Of a stretch of 64,000 bases of DNA, positions 53,675 to 63,462 are shown in pieces. The DNA lies in the NCBI RefSeq assembly GCF_000236785.1, contig NZ_AGUF01000010.1:52871-116870 (forward strand), given 5' to 3'. Both the position numbers and the translations under genes were made by a program. The DNA is from Achromobacter arsenitoxydans SY8. GTDB taxonomy: Bacteria > Pseudomonadota > Gammaproteobacteria > Burkholderiales > Burkholderiaceae_B. The notes under the pieces were generated by a model. That model had not been told where the DNA came from and did not search any database. It saw nothing but the letters and a program-made list of their open reading frames with translations. Each line of letters starts with the position of its first letter. The first letter of the stretch is position 1.

Positions 53675-54588
53675 GTTCCGTATCCAATACCGCGCAGGCG
53701 CCCGTCCTGCGCCGCGAGTCGCCGTGGCGCCGCAACCTGGCCGAGTTCCTGTCTTCCAAGACGGCCGTACTGGGCCTGGTCGTGGCCACGCTGCTGATCC
53801 TGGCCGCCGTGCTGGCGCCGTGGATCTCGCCGCAGAACCCCTATGACCTGCTGCAGATCGACGTGCTGGACTCGCGCCTGCCGCCGGGCAGCATGAACGG
53901 CCTGGACACCTTCCACTACTGGCTGGGCACCGACGGCCAGGGCCGCGACCTGCTGTCGGGCATCCTGTACGGCTTGCGCATCAGCCTGATGGTGGGCGTG
54001 GGGTCGGCGCTGATCGCCGGCGTCATCGGCACGTTGCTGGGCCTGCTGGCCGCCTATGCCGGCGGCAAGGTCGACGCCTTCATCATGCGCCTGGTGGACC
54101 TGATCCTGTCGTTCCCGTCGATCCTGGTGGCCATGATGATCCTGGCCTACCTGGGCAAGGGCGTGGGCAACGTGGTGCTGACGCTGGTGATCCTGGAATG
54201 GGCCTACTACGCCCGCACCGCGCGCGGCCAGGCCCTGGTCGAACGCCGCCGCGAATACGTCGAAGCCGCCCGCTGCCTGGACATTCCCAACTGGCGGATC
54301 ATGCTCAAGCACATCCTGCCCAACTGCCTGCCGCCGCTGATCGTCATCGGCACGCTGCAGATTGCGCGCGCCATCACGCTGGAAGCCACGCTGAGCTTCC
54401 TGGGCCTGGGCGTGCCCGTGACCGAGCCGTCGCTGGGCCTGCTGATCTCCAACGGCTTCCAATACATGCTGTCCGGCGAATACTGGATCAGCTTCTACCC
54501 CGGCATCGCGCTGCTCATCACCATCGTGGCGATCAACCTGGTGGGCGACCGCCTGCGCGACGTGCTGAACCCGAGGACCCACAAATGA
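53671..54588 (+). CDS. Peptide-type ABC transporter permease (DppC-like)
   Basis: 305 residues with the DppC N-terminus (one helix, then a periplasmic loop with HYWLGTDGQGRDLLSGILYGLRISLMVG) and the EAA loop EYVEAARCLDIPNWRIMLKHILPNCLPPLIV. Ends at GDRLRDVLNPR. Partner of the DppB-like permease; both starts and stops overlap (ATGA). Confidence 0.92.
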   Translation: MSSVSNTAQAPVLRRESPWRRNLAEFLSSKTAVLGLVVATLLILAAVLAPWISPQNPYDLLQIDVLDSRLPPGSMNGLDTFHYWLGTDGQGRDLLSGILYGLRISLMVGVGSALIAGVIGTLLGLLAAYAGGKVDAFIMRLVDLILSFPSILVAMMILAYLGKGVGNVVLTLVILEWAYYARTARGQALVERRREYVEAARCLDIPNWRIMLKHILPNCLPPLIVIGTLQIARAITLEATLSFLGLGVPVTEPSLGLLISNGFQYMLSGEYWISFYPGIALLITIVAINLVGDRLRDVLNPRTHK

Positions 54589-55598
54589 CCGACCGCTCCG
54601 CCTCGGCTGGCGCGCCGGCCACGCTAGAAGTGCGCAACCTGCGCACGCAGTTCCACACCCGCGCGGGCGTGCTGCCCGCCGTGGACGACGTTTCTTTCAC
54701 GCTGGAACGCGGCAAGATCCTGGGTCTGGTCGGCGAGTCCGGCTCGGGCAAGTCCGTTACGGGCTTTTCCATCATGGGCCTGGTCGACGCGCCTGGCCGC
54801 ATCGCCGGCGGCCAGGTCCTGTTCCAGGGCCGCGACCTGACCAAGCTCGCCCCGCGCGAACTGCGCCGCCTGCAGGGCAACCGCATCGCCATGATCTTCC
54901 AGGATCCGATGATGACGCTGAACCCCGTGCTGCGGGTGGATGTGCAGATGATCGAGACGGTGCGCGCCCACAACGGCATGAGCAAGGCTCAAGCCCGCAT
55001 CCTGGCGCGCGACACCCTGGGCATGATGGGCATCCCCAGCCCCGAAGAGCGCCTGCTGGCCTATCCGCACCAGCTGTCCGGCGGCATGCGCCAGCGCGTG
55101 GCCATCGCCATCGCCATGCTGCACCGCCCCGACCTGATCATCGCCGACGAGCCCACCACCGCGCTGGACGTCACCATCCAGGCCCAGATCCTGTCCGAAG
55201 TGCAGAAGCTGGCCCAACAGCACGGCACCAGCCTGATCTGGATCACGCACGACCTGTCGGTGGTCGCCGGCCTGGCCGACGACGTGGCCGTCATGTACGC
55301 CGGCCGCATCGTCGAACACGGCAAGGTCGACGACGTGCTGGACCGCCCGCAGCATCCGTACACGGTGGGCCTGATCGACAGCCTGCCCAGCAACAATGCC
55401 CGCGGCCAGCGCCTGCGCCAGATTCCCGGCATGACGCCCAACCTGCTGCACCTGCCGGCCGGCTGTGCGTTCGCGGCGCGCTGCGCGCGCGCCACCGCCG
55501 CCTGCGGCCAGCAACCCGGCATCACCGAAGCCTTACCCGAACACAAAGTGCGCTGCTTCCATCCTTCCATCCAGATCCACAGCCAGGTGGCGGCATGA
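54585..55598 (+). CDS. ABC transporter ATP-binding protein (DppD-like)
   Basis: 337 residues from ATG 54585. Walker A GESGSGKS (50-57), signature LSGGMRQR, Walker B with DEPTTALD. The C-terminal oligopeptide-transporter domain has the cysteine-rich [16 protein letters not shown], which in DppD relatives can bind an iron-sulphur cluster. Overlaps both neighbours. One of two ATPases in the complex. Confidence 0.93.
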   Translation: MTDRSASAGAPATLEVRNLRTQFHTRAGVLPAVDDVSFTLERGKILGLVGESGSGKSVTGFSIMGLVDAPGRIAGGQVLFQGRDLTKLAPRELRRLQGNRIAMIFQDPMMTLNPVLRVDVQMIETVRAHNGMSKAQARILARDTLGMMGIPSPEERLLAYPHQLSGGMRQRVAIAIAMLHRPDLIIADEPTTALDVTIQAQILSEVQKLAQQHGTSLIWITHDLSVVAGLADDVAVMYAGRIVEHGKVDDVLDRPQHPYTVGLIDSLPSNNARGQRLRQIPGMTPNLLHLPAGCAFAARCARATAACGQQPGITEALPEHKVRCFHPSIQIHSQVAA

Positions 55599-56614
55599 AC
55601 GCCGCCGCCAACGCACCCACCCCGCTGATCGACCTGCGCCAGGTCAGCAAGCGCTTCGGCGAACGCAAGATCGGCGCCGCCGGCCGCGCCATGCAGTCGC
55701 TAGGCTTGTCCAAGCCGCCCGCTATCACGCGCGCCGTGGACCACGTGGACCTGATCGTGAACCCCGGCGAAGTCGTCGGCCTGGTCGGCGAATCCGGCTG
55801 CGGCAAGTCCACGCTGGGCCGCATCGCCGCGGGCCTGCTCACGCCCTCGGGCGGCGAAGTCCGTATCAACGGCGTGCGTCCGGGCGACATGAACGCCGCC
55901 CAGGCCCACGCCGCGCGCCTGAAAGTGCAAATGATCTTCCAGGACCCCTACGCCAGCCTCAACCCGCGCCTGCGCGTGGACGAGATCGTCGGAGAAGCGG
56001 CCCGCATCCACGGCCTGGTCGGCAACGGCGACTTCGACGACTACGTCAGCGCCCAGCTCGAACGCGCCGGCCTGGACCCGGCCCTGCGCCAGCGCTACCC
56101 CCACCAGTTCAGCGGCGGCCAGCGCCAGCGCATCGGCATCGCCCGCGCCCTGGCCGTGCAGCCGTCCATGCTGGTCTGCGACGAGGCCGTGGCCGCGCTG
56201 GACGTGTCGATCCAGGCGCAGATCCTGAACCTCTTCATGGACCTGCGCGAAGAACTGAACCTGACATACCTCTTCATCAGCCATGACCTGGGCGTGGTCG
56301 AACACCTGTCCGACCGCGTCGTCATCATGTACCTGGGCCGCGTGGTGGAAACGGCGACCGTGGAAGAAGTCTTCCAGCGCCCCAATCACCCCTACACGCA
56401 GGCGCTGCTGGCCGAGATCCCCACCCTGAAATCGCGCCACAAGACCTTCACCGCGATCAAGGGCGAGATTCCCAGCCCGCTCAACCCGCCCTCCGGCTGC
56501 CATTTCCATCCGCGATGTCCGCATGCGATGCCGCGCTGCAAGACCGAGGTTCCCACCCTGAAGGGAATCGCCATCAACCACCTGAGCGCCTGTCACCTGA
56601 ACGACATGGCCTGA
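55595..56614 (+). CDS. ABC transporter ATP-binding protein (DppF-like)
   Basis: 339 residues. Walker [10 protein letters not shown], signature FSGGQRQR, Walker B with DEAVAALD. The C-terminal part ends with a Cys/His-rich [17 protein letters not shown], as in oligopeptide ATPases. An unusual inserted segment ([23 protein letters not shown]) sits near residue 20-45 before the Walker A strand. Last of four overlapping transporter genes; the binding protein follows 74 bp later. Confidence 0.93.
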   Translation: MNAAANAPTPLIDLRQVSKRFGERKIGAAGRAMQSLGLSKPPAITRAVDHVDLIVNPGEVVGLVGESGCGKSTLGRIAAGLLTPSGGEVRINGVRPGDMNAAQAHAARLKVQMIFQDPYASLNPRLRVDEIVGEAARIHGLVGNGDFDDYVSAQLERAGLDPALRQRYPHQFSGGQRQRIGIARALAVQPSMLVCDEAVAALDVSIQAQILNLFMDLREELNLTYLFISHDLGVVEHLSDRVVIMYLGRVVETATVEEVFQRPNHPYTQALLAEIPTLKSRHKTFTAIKGEIPSPLNPPSGCHFHPRCPHAMPRCKTEVPTLKGIAINHLSACHLNDMA

Positions 56615-56688
56615 CGATCACTGGCCGCGGCCCAACCGCCGCGGCCGCTGGATTAACTCCGTTCCCCCTCTACCCAAGGACCCCGGAT

Positions 56689-58260
56689 ATGAAACGCCTG
56701 ATTCTCTCGACCCTGACCGCCGCCATCCTGGGCGCCGCCGCGGCCGCTTCCGCCGACAACCTGTCGATCGGCTTCGCCGACCCGCTGTCGTCCCTGGACC
56801 CGCAGCTGAACAACCACGCCGGCGACCGCTCGGTGGCCCTGCACTTCTGGGACCTGCTGATCGAGAACAAGTGGAACAAGCTGCAGCCCGGCCTGGCCGT
56901 GAGCTGGAAGCCCCTGGACGACACCACCTGGGAATTCAAGCTGCGTGAAGGCGTAAAGTGGCAGGACGGCACGCCGTTCACCGCCGACGACCTGATCTAC
57001 TCCTACACCCGCGCCCGCGGCGTGCCGGGCAGCGTCGCCACCTACGCCGGCTACCTGCGCACCATCGACACGATGACCGCCAAGGACCCGCTGACGCTCA
57101 TCATCAAGACCAAGGCTCCCAACCCCGACCTGCCCCTGAACCTGGCGTCCATCCACGTCGTCAGCAAGCACGTCGGCGAAAAGTCCTCGACCGAAGACTA
57201 CAACTCGGGCAAGGCCATGATCGGCACGGGCCCCTACAAGTTCGTGTCCTACACCCCCGGCGACCGCGTCCTGATGGAACGCAACGACGCCTACTGGGGC
57301 GACAAGCAGATCTGGGAAAAGGTCAACTACCGCTACATCAACAACGCCGCCGCCCGCACCGCCGCCCTGCTGGCCGGCGACGTCGACGTGATCGACAAGG
57401 TCTCGGTGTCCGACCTGGCCAAGCTGCAGAAGGCCTCCAACATCTCGGTCTACCCGTACGACGGTCTGCGCGTCATGCTGCTGCAGCCCAGCTTCAACCC
57501 CGCGCCCAACCAGTACATCACCGACAACAACGGCAAGCCGCTGGACAAGAACCCGCTGCTGGACGTGCGCGTGCGCCAGGCCCTGAACCTGGCCATCAAC
57601 CGCAAGGCCATCGCCGACCGCATCCTGCAAGGCGCCGCCACCGAAGCCAACCAGTGGATGCCCAAGGGCACCTTCGGCTACAACCCCGACGTCAAGGACA
57701 TCCCCAACGACGTCGCGCAAGCCAAGAAGCTGCTGGCCGAAGCGGGCTTCCCCGACGGCTTCAAGCTGACCATGCACGTCCCCAACGACCGCTACCCGCA
57801 AGGCCCGGAAACGGCCCAGGCGGTCGCGCAGTTCTGGACCCGCGTCGGCGTCAAGACCCAGGTGGAAGTCGTGCCGTGGGCCGTGTACTCGGGCCGCGCC
57901 AACAAGAACGAATTCGCCGTCAGCATGCTGGCGTGGGGCAACGGCACGGGCGAAGCCAGCTACGCGCTGGTCAACATCCTGGCCACCGTCGACGCCAAGA
58001 AGGGCCTGGGTGCCTCCAACTGGGGCCACTACACCAACCCCAAGGTCGACGCCGCCCTGGAAAAATCCACGTCCGAATTCGACGTGGCCAAGCGTGAAGC
58101 CGTCCTGCGCGACTCCGTCAAGATCGTGTCCGACGACGTCGGCATCATCCCGCTGTTCCACTACAAGAACATCTGGGCCACCAAGAAGGGCCTGAAGGTC
58201 ACCCCCATGACCAGCGACCGCACTGCCGCCATGATGGTCACCAAGGTCTCGGACAAGTAA
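56689..58260 (+). CDS. Peptide-type ABC transporter periplasmic binding protein (DppA-like)
   Basis: 523 residues with a Sec signal (cleavage after SASA, about residue 22). Family marks: DPLSSLDPQLNNHAGDRSVALHFWDLLIE and TAAGDLIYSYTRARG-like DDLIYSYTRARG, the LREGVKWQDGTPFTADD block. Third positions are almost all C or G. The 74-bp upstream gap contains AAGGA. Captures a small peptide, opine or related amine; in this operon the downstream enzymes act on it. Confidence 0.92.
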   Translation: MKRLILSTLTAAILGAAAAASADNLSIGFADPLSSLDPQLNNHAGDRSVALHFWDLLIENKWNKLQPGLAVSWKPLDDTTWEFKLREGVKWQDGTPFTADDLIYSYTRARGVPGSVATYAGYLRTIDTMTAKDPLTLIIKTKAPNPDLPLNLASIHVVSKHVGEKSSTEDYNSGKAMIGTGPYKFVSYTPGDRVLMERNDAYWGDKQIWEKVNYRYINNAAARTAALLAGDVDVIDKVSVSDLAKLQKASNISVYPYDGLRVMLLQPSFNPAPNQYITDNNGKPLDKNPLLDVRVRQALNLAINRKAIADRILQGAATEANQWMPKGTFGYNPDVKDIPNDVAQAKKLLAEAGFPDGFKLTMHVPNDRYPQGPETAQAVAQFWTRVGVKTQVEVVPWAVYSGRANKNEFAVSMLAWGNGTGEASYALVNILATVDAKKGLGASNWGHYTNPKVDAALEKSTSEFDVAKREAVLRDSVKIVSDDVGIIPLFHYKNIWATKKGLKVTPMTSDRTAAMMVTKVSDK

Positions 58261-58262
58261 GC

Positions 58263-59576
58263 ATGACGCCGACCCTGACCATCACCCCCGCGGACGCGCT
58301 GATCGACGTTCCGCGCCTGATTCGCGTCGAACACGCCGCGCCGGGCGCGACCGTCGAGATCACCGCCCGCACGCGCCGCAACGGCGTGCTCTGGCAAAGC
58401 CAGGCCGCCTACACGGCGGGCGAGGACGGCGTCGTCGACCTGACCCGCGACGCGCCCGTCTCGGGCGACTACGCCGGCCTGGCCCCCATGGGCCTGGTCT
58501 GGTCGCAGTCCCCCGTGGACTCGAACAGCCGCGAACACTTCAACCACCCGGTGACCGAAGCGCTCGTCACCGACGTGGTCGCCCGCGTCCAGGGCGCCGA
58601 AGCGCAGGCCAGCTTCACGCAGCGCCTGGCGGCTGACGGCGTCACCCGCCACGAAGTCCGCGAGGAAGGCCTGGTCGGCACGCTCTACCTGCCGGCCGGC
58701 AGCGCACCCGGTTCGCATCCCGCCGTCATGATCCTGAACGGCTCGGGCGGCGGCATCAACGAACCGCGCGCGGCCCTGTACGCCTCGCGCGGCTACGCCG
58801 CCTTCGCGCTGGCGTACTTCAAGGCGCCCGGCCTGTCCGACTACATCTCCAACACCCCGCTGGAATACTTCCAGACTGGCCTGCGCTGGCTGCGCAAAAA
58901 GGTCCAGCCCAAGCACGACTTCGTCGCCATCAGCGGCCAGTCGCGCGGCGGCGAACTGGTGCTGCTGTTGGGCGCCACCTTCCCCAAGGAAGTGTCGGCC
59001 GTCGTGGCCTATGTGCCCGGCGCGGTGGTCCACAGCGGCCAGAACGCCTGCGACCCCAAGATCGGCCGCGAAGGCCCCACCTGGCTCTTGGGCGGCAAGC
59101 CCCTGCCCCACGTCTGGGAAAACAACCGCACGGCCACCTGGGCCCCGTTTGATGAAGGCCCCTCGCCGCACCGGCACGAGAAGGCCATTCTGACCGCGCT
59201 GCAAGACCCGGAAGCCGTGGCTCGCGCCCGTATCCGCGTCGAAGACATCGAAGGCCCGGTCATGCTGCTGTCCGCCACCGACGACGGTTCGTGGCCGTCC
59301 AGTCTTTACTCGAAGATGGTGCAGGACAAGCTGGCCGAAGTGAAACACCCGTACCCGGTGCAATGGCTGGACTACGAAAACGGCGGCCACTCCATCCTGT
59401 TCCCGTACGTGCCCACCACCCAGCTCGTCTACGCCCACCCCGTGTCCGGCAAGATCAGCACCAGCGGCGGCAACCCCAAAGACAACGCCCGCGCCGACCA
59501 GGAATCCTGGGAAGGCGTGAAGACGTTTTTGGATGCGGCAGTGAAGGCCAAAGGCTCGGCCTCCAGCGCCAGCTGA
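58263..59576 (+). CDS. BAAT/acyl-CoA thioesterase-like alpha/beta hydrolase
   Basis: 437 residues. N-terminal beta-sandwich (1-135, like the N-domain of acyl-CoA thioesterases and BAAT), then the alpha/beta hydrolase with the nucleophile Ser227 in GQSRGG; BAAT enzymes use Cys at this place and thioesterases use Ser, so a hydrolase is likelier. GGHSIL carries the catalytic His, and LLSATDDGSW the acid. Starts 2 bp after the binding-protein stop. Probably cleaves an ester, thioester or amide formed after oxidation of the transported compound. Confidence 0.8.
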   Translation: MTPTLTITPADALIDVPRLIRVEHAAPGATVEITARTRRNGVLWQSQAAYTAGEDGVVDLTRDAPVSGDYAGLAPMGLVWSQSPVDSNSREHFNHPVTEALVTDVVARVQGAEAQASFTQRLAADGVTRHEVREEGLVGTLYLPAGSAPGSHPAVMILNGSGGGINEPRAALYASRGYAAFALAYFKAPGLSDYISNTPLEYFQTGLRWLRKKVQPKHDFVAISGQSRGGELVLLLGATFPKEVSAVVAYVPGAVVHSGQNACDPKIGREGPTWLLGGKPLPHVWENNRTATWAPFDEGPSPHRHEKAILTALQDPEAVARARIRVEDIEGPVMLLSATDDGSWPSSLYSKMVQDKLAEVKHPYPVQWLDYENGGHSILFPYVPTTQLVYAHPVSGKISTSGGNPKDNARADQESWEGVKTFLDAAVKAKGSASSAS

Positions 59577-59600
59577 AAGACATACAAGGAGAACTCCTCA

Positions 59601-60776
59601 ATGGCACAACAACCCATCGTGTACGACGTCACCAAGGACGTCGTAGACCAGCTCGTCGGCCTCGCGCCCGGCAGCCAGACCTTTGAAGTCCGCCACAAGC
59701 GCGACAAGGTCGCCGCCGCCACGCAAGGCAGCTACGACGCCCTCTTCGACCCGGCCCTGCCCGGCCTGTCGCTGGCCGACCGCCTGCTGGTCGCCCTGTA
59801 CGCCACCCGCATCAGCCCGTCGCCGCTGCTCGCCTCGCACTACCGCGCCCGCCTGGCGGAAACGGACGCAGCCCCCGCCGACATCGCCGCCGCCGAATCC
59901 GGCAAGCCGTCCGACGCCTCCACCCCGCGCCTGGCCGCCGTTTTGGAATTCACGCGCAAGCTGATCGAAAACCCGGTCGAAGGCGACGAAGCCGCCCTGA
60001 AGACCCTGCCCGCCGCCGGCGTCTCCACGCCCGCCGTCGTCACCCTGTCGCAACTCATCGCCTTCCTGTCGTACCAGACCCGCCTGGTCGCCGGCCTGGT
60101 CGCGATGAAAGACCTGGAAGGCGAAGCGCCCCGCGCCGCCGCCGTCCCGCCCGCGCCCTTCGAACCCAACACCGCCGCCACCGCCCCGGGCGACGTCATC
60201 AAGGCCCACGGCTTCACCAACGAAGTCCTGGAGTGGAAGGCATGGCTAGACGTCGTCAACGTCGACACCGCCACCCCGGAACAAGTCGCCGTCCTGGAAG
60301 AAAGCCACCCCAAGGCCAAAGTCTCGGACTACTACCTGTTCCTGGTCCACCAACCGGAAATCCTGCGTCAGCGTTCGACGGCCTTCAACGCCATCATGTA
60401 CGCCCCGGGCGGCCTGTCGCGCGCCGAACGCGAACTGGGCTCGACGGTGGTGTCCCGCGTAAACGGTTGCGTGTACTGCGCATCGGTCCACGCGCAGCGC
60501 TTCGAACAACTGGCCAAGCGCAATGAAGTGATCGCGCAAGTGTTTGAAGATCCCTACACCGCCGGCACCACGGCGCGTGAACTGGCGATCGGGCAGTTCT
60601 CGATCCAGATCACCGAAGCCCAGGCCGACGTGAACGCCAACAGCATCCAGGCATTGAAGAATGCCGGCTTGAGCGAAGGCGAAGTGCTGGACCTGCTGCA
60701 CTCGGATGCGATCTTCGCCTGGGCGAATCGCTTGATGCTGAATCTGGGCGAGCCGGTTTTCACGACGGTGGGCTAA
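59601..60776 (+). CDS. Fused CMD/alkylhydroperoxidase-like protein (Avi_7170 plus Avi_7169 types)
   Basis: 391 residues with two AhpD-like halves. The second half (about 230-390) has the intact redox site C290-V-Y-C293-A-S-V-H297. In the first half (about 1-190) the matching stretch RISPSPLLASHYRARL has no cysteines. In other bacteria these two families are usually separate neighbouring genes found with flavin enzymes and peptide-type ABC transporters. The gene follows the BAAT-like gene after 24 bp and ends the operon. A peroxide- or disulphide-handling role beside the monooxygenase is likely but untested. Confidence 0.8.
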   Translation: MAQQPIVYDVTKDVVDQLVGLAPGSQTFEVRHKRDKVAAATQGSYDALFDPALPGLSLADRLLVALYATRISPSPLLASHYRARLAETDAAPADIAAAESGKPSDASTPRLAAVLEFTRKLIENPVEGDEAALKTLPAAGVSTPAVVTLSQLIAFLSYQTRLVAGLVAMKDLEGEAPRAAAVPPAPFEPNTAATAPGDVIKAHGFTNEVLEWKAWLDVVNVDTATPEQVAVLEESHPKAKVSDYYLFLVHQPEILRQRSTAFNAIMYAPGGLSRAERELGSTVVSRVNGCVYCASVHAQRFEQLAKRNEVIAQVFEDPYTAGTTARELAIGQFSIQITEAQADVNANSIQALKNAGLSEGEVLDLLHSDAIFAWANRLMLNLGEPVFTTVG

Positions 60777-60827
60777 GGCAGACTTTTCCGCTGTACGAGA
60801 GGGCCACTGCAATCCAAGAGTGGCCCC

Positions 60828-60873
60828 GGGTGTCTGACACCGGCCGAATCAGATAAGCCGGTGTCAGACACCC
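60828..60873. repeat. REP-like hairpin element
   Basis: GGGTGTCTGACACCGGC, a 12-nt loop, then the exact complement GCCGGTGTCAGACACCC: a 17-bp perfect stem whose core GTGTC-TGACAC is itself palindromic. A partial third copy (CCTGACACCGC) lies near 60914. It fills part of the 270-bp gap 60777-61046, which shows no gene. Location just after an operon suits an extragenic repeat. There is no T tract. Confidence 0.7.
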
Positions 60874-61046
60874 CTGCAAGACCGTCGTCGCACTGCGAGA
60901 ACGGTCCTGGGAGCCTGACACCGCAAGCATCGCCGTAAACTGGCCTTGGCGGCCCCCCTCGCCGCCAGCCACTCTGCCGCCCTCCGCGCCTCCCCCCTTC
61001 GGCCCACCGCGGCAGCCCACTCGCGAACAAGACACGGAGCCCAGCC

Positions 61047-61322
61047 ATGGACCATGACCTTGACGCCATGACGCGCGAGCAGCTCATCAACGAAGTCAAG
61101 AAACTGCGCACCGGCGTGCGCGCCCATCGCGACGCCACCGGCCACGACCTCTGTTGGCATCACCCTCAGCTATGGAACCTGCTACCCGAGCAAGCAGGCA
61201 AACCACCCATCGTGCCCTCCTGGCCTCAGTTCATGCGAGGCTGCATCGCCTACCGCACATCGCTAGACGCGCAATGCCCAGGCGCTGTGCGCAGCGAACA
61301 GGAATACGACGGCAAGCCCTAA
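61047..61322 (+). CDS. Conserved small protein, unknown
   Basis: 91 residues: MDHDLDAMTREQLINEVKKLRTGVRAHRDATGHDLCWHHPQLWNLLPE, then a Trp/Pro-rich stretch (PSWPQFMRGCIAYRTSLDAQ). The first part is a short coiled coil followed by a Cys-His-His cluster that might hold a metal. I recall close relatives in many proteobacteria without assigned function. AGCC precedes the ATG; no SD is evident. The downstream gap has no gene. Confidence 0.75.
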   Translation: MDHDLDAMTREQLINEVKKLRTGVRAHRDATGHDLCWHHPQLWNLLPEQAGKPPIVPSWPQFMRGCIAYRTSLDAQCPGAVRSEQEYDGKP

Positions 61323-61451
61323 TCGCCAAGGCGCATCCGGTCCCACGCCATGCGGGTCCGACACACGCCGCCGGGCCTGCCCTTTCTCGGGGAAGGGTTA
61401 AACTGCCACTTTCCGCCTTCCCCTGCGCCCCGCCCCTATGAGCGGGGCGCA

Positions 61452-62312
61452 ATGCCTTTCCCCATGTCCGAAAAAACCCACGACATCCGCCCCGGCCAGT
61501 CGATCGAACTGCTCAAGGCCCTGCACATCCTGACCCGCGACGGCAAGATGAACCAGGACAGCCGCCGCAAGCTCAAGCAGGTCTACCACCTGTTCCAGTT
61601 CATCGAACCGCTGCTCAAAGACGTCCAACAACAACGCGGCGCCGTCACCCTGGCCGACCACGGCGCGGGCAAGTCATATCTGGGCTTCATCCTGTACGAC
61701 CTGTTCTTCAAGGAACAGCCCGAAGCGCTGAAAAACGGCTCCCACATCTACGGCATCGAAACCCGCGAAGAACTGGTGAAATCGTCAGAGGAACTGGCCA
61801 AGCGGCTGGGGTTTGGCGGAATGTCGTTCTTGAACCTGTCGGTAGCCGAGTCCATCACTTCGGACAAACTGCCCGCGTCCATTGACGTCGTTACCGCCCT
61901 GCATGCCTGCAATACGGCTACCGACGACGCGATTCACTTTGCGCTAGAGAAGAAGGCCAAGTACATCGTGGTCGTGCCTTGCTGCCAGGCTGAGGTGGCT
62001 TCGGTGTTGCGGAAGAATAAAGCGAAGGCGCTGGCGGATCCGCTGGCCGAAATTTGGCGGCATCCGCTGCATACTCGCGAATTCGGCAGCCAGATCACAA
62101 ACGTATTGCGATGCCTGCAACTGGAAGCGCACGGCTATCAGGTCAGCGTGACTGAGCTGGTCGGATGGGAACATTCGATGAAGAATGAACTGATCATTGC
62201 GCAGTACAAGAATCTGCCGACTCGGAAGCCCGCGGAACGGCTTACCGAAATGCTGGAGCGGATTGGGTTGCAGGAATTGAAGGATCGGTTTTTCTTGCCT
62301 CAGGTTGCTTAA
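61452..62312 (+). CDS. Class I SAM-dependent methyltransferase-like protein
   Basis: 286 residues. The SAM-binding strand and loop read LADHGAGKSYLGFIL (about 67-81), with an Asp/His in place of the more usual acidic-GxGxG. IYGIETREELV is the second strand acidic region, and IDVVTALHACNTATDDAI the fourth. VPCCQAEV is a hallmark of a small methyltransferase clade related to the GST-C-containing/Methyltransf_32 group. The substrate is unknown. An ATG at 61464 is an alternative start. Confidence 0.72.
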   Translation: MPFPMSEKTHDIRPGQSIELLKALHILTRDGKMNQDSRRKLKQVYHLFQFIEPLLKDVQQQRGAVTLADHGAGKSYLGFILYDLFFKEQPEALKNGSHIYGIETREELVKSSEELAKRLGFGGMSFLNLSVAESITSDKLPASIDVVTALHACNTATDDAIHFALEKKAKYIVVVPCCQAEVASVLRKNKAKALADPLAEIWRHPLHTREFGSQITNVLRCLQLEAHGYQVSVTELVGWEHSMKNELIIAQYKNLPTRKPAERLTEMLERIGLQELKDRFFLPQVA

Positions 62313-62336
62313 GACTGAATAGCCCCTCGCTCAACA

Positions 62337-62891
62337 ATGAATTTCTCCAGCTACCTGGACCGGCTCCGCGCCGTCTACGACGCGTATGCGTCCGCACTAA
62401 GCCTCAACCCAGGTGCGACGAAAGCGGTGATGGAAGCGGCGGAAACGCACCTCGGCTTCCCGATCTCGGCAGACGTCAGGCAGGCTTGGCTCCTCGCCGA
62501 TGGCTGCGAAAGCGACGGGCCGGTATTCATGCGGCCGGGCTATCTGACAGGCTACGATTTTCTTTCGCTGGAAGAGGCGATTACCCAACGGTCGAATATG
62601 GCCAAACGGGCGCCAAGATATGCCGGCTTCGATGAGCCCGCATCGACCGATGCGCGCATTAGAGAAGGCTGGTTCCATGAAGGCTGGCTGCCCTTCGCCG
62701 GCTTCGGTGGGGCAACGCTGCTGCTGATGGCCGACCACTCGCCAGGCAAGCTCGGCACGCCGGGACAGATAATCGCATTTACCCATGACCCGGACCAGAT
62801 TACTTGGGTTGCGCCGAGTTTTGAGGCGCTGCTAATGGGCTCGATTATCGAGATCGAGGGCGATCCGGAGGAGTTTTTGGGGTTGTATTAG
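62337..62891 (+). CDS. SMI1/KNR4 (SUKH) family protein, possible immunity protein
   Basis: 184 residues. SMI1/KNR4 features: AAETHLGFPISADVRQAWLLADGCESDGPVF at the front and GQIIAFTHDPDQITWVAPSFEALL at the end. SUKH proteins often neutralise polymorphic or contact-dependent toxins. Here a VasX-like type VI effector begins about 570 bp downstream, so it may be an immunity protein, but many SUKH proteins are not. AAT-rich start region; no clear SD. Confidence 0.78.
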   Translation: MNFSSYLDRLRAVYDAYASALSLNPGATKAVMEAAETHLGFPISADVRQAWLLADGCESDGPVFMRPGYLTGYDFLSLEEAITQRSNMAKRAPRYAGFDEPASTDARIREGWFHEGWLPFAGFGGATLLLMADHSPGKLGTPGQIIAFTHDPDQITWVAPSFEALLMGSIIEIEGDPEEFLGLY

Positions 62892-62960
62892 GACGGATGG
62901 GCAATTTCGGCCCCCGCTGCAGGCCATCAATAACTTGTAAGCCGCTGGTCACTACAGGCC

Positions 62961-63248
62961 TTAGCCCGCCCAATATCGTGAGATTCCTATCGCCTTAATC
63001 GTAGTCAACTCAGGCATCGAACGATGCCAGAAGATGGTCGCCGGCTGATTCACAAGCTCTGTGAGCCAGCACGGCGCGTCGCTCTCCCTTACTGCCAAGC
63101 GTAGAGGCACCGTTGCCTCTCCGTTCGAAAACCGCTTTCTGCTTTTCACCAGTATCCACTGTCTCCACCGTTCAACAGTCGCGGCTCCGAAAAGGATCTC
63201 TTTATAGGGATCCACCGACGTCATGTCATTAGCCACTCGAGTTGCCAT
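62961..63248 (-). CDS. Hypothetical protein, uncertain
   Basis: 95 residues: MATRVANDMTSVDPYKEILFGAATVERWRQWILVKSRKRFSNGEATVPLRLAVRESDAPCWL and on. Third positions are less GC-rich than elsewhere in the window, as in recently acquired DNA. No family recognised and no ribosome site is clear. It may be a degraded or orphan gene between the SUKH and the T6SS-type genes. The following gap 63249-63462 shows no gene. Confidence 0.4.
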   Translation of the reverse strand: MATRVANDMTSVDPYKEILFGAATVERWRQWILVKSRKRFSNGEATVPLRLAVRESDAPCWLTELVNQPATIFWHRSMPELTTIKAIGISRYWAG

Positions 63249-63462
63249 GTAGCAGCAGCCAGACCGGCTTCAACTCCGCGCACCGGAGAGCAGGCGATCC
63301 AATAATTCCCCAACCCGATCGCGCTCGCGAACGCAGCAAAATTAGTACTGGTCTCATTTTCTTTTTATTGAGCCATGGGCAGGATTGCGAACGGAATCCA
63401 TGCATGCCCGCTCCGATTGGAGACTCGATGGACGGGTTGCCGAATACGGAGTGAAAGTGCTT

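Noticed and set aside
63242-63454. A 70-residue plus-strand frame before the VasX-like gene
   Set aside because: Starts antisense to the uncertain ORF, has no ribosome site and an unnatural composition. Only its last codons, if any, may matter.
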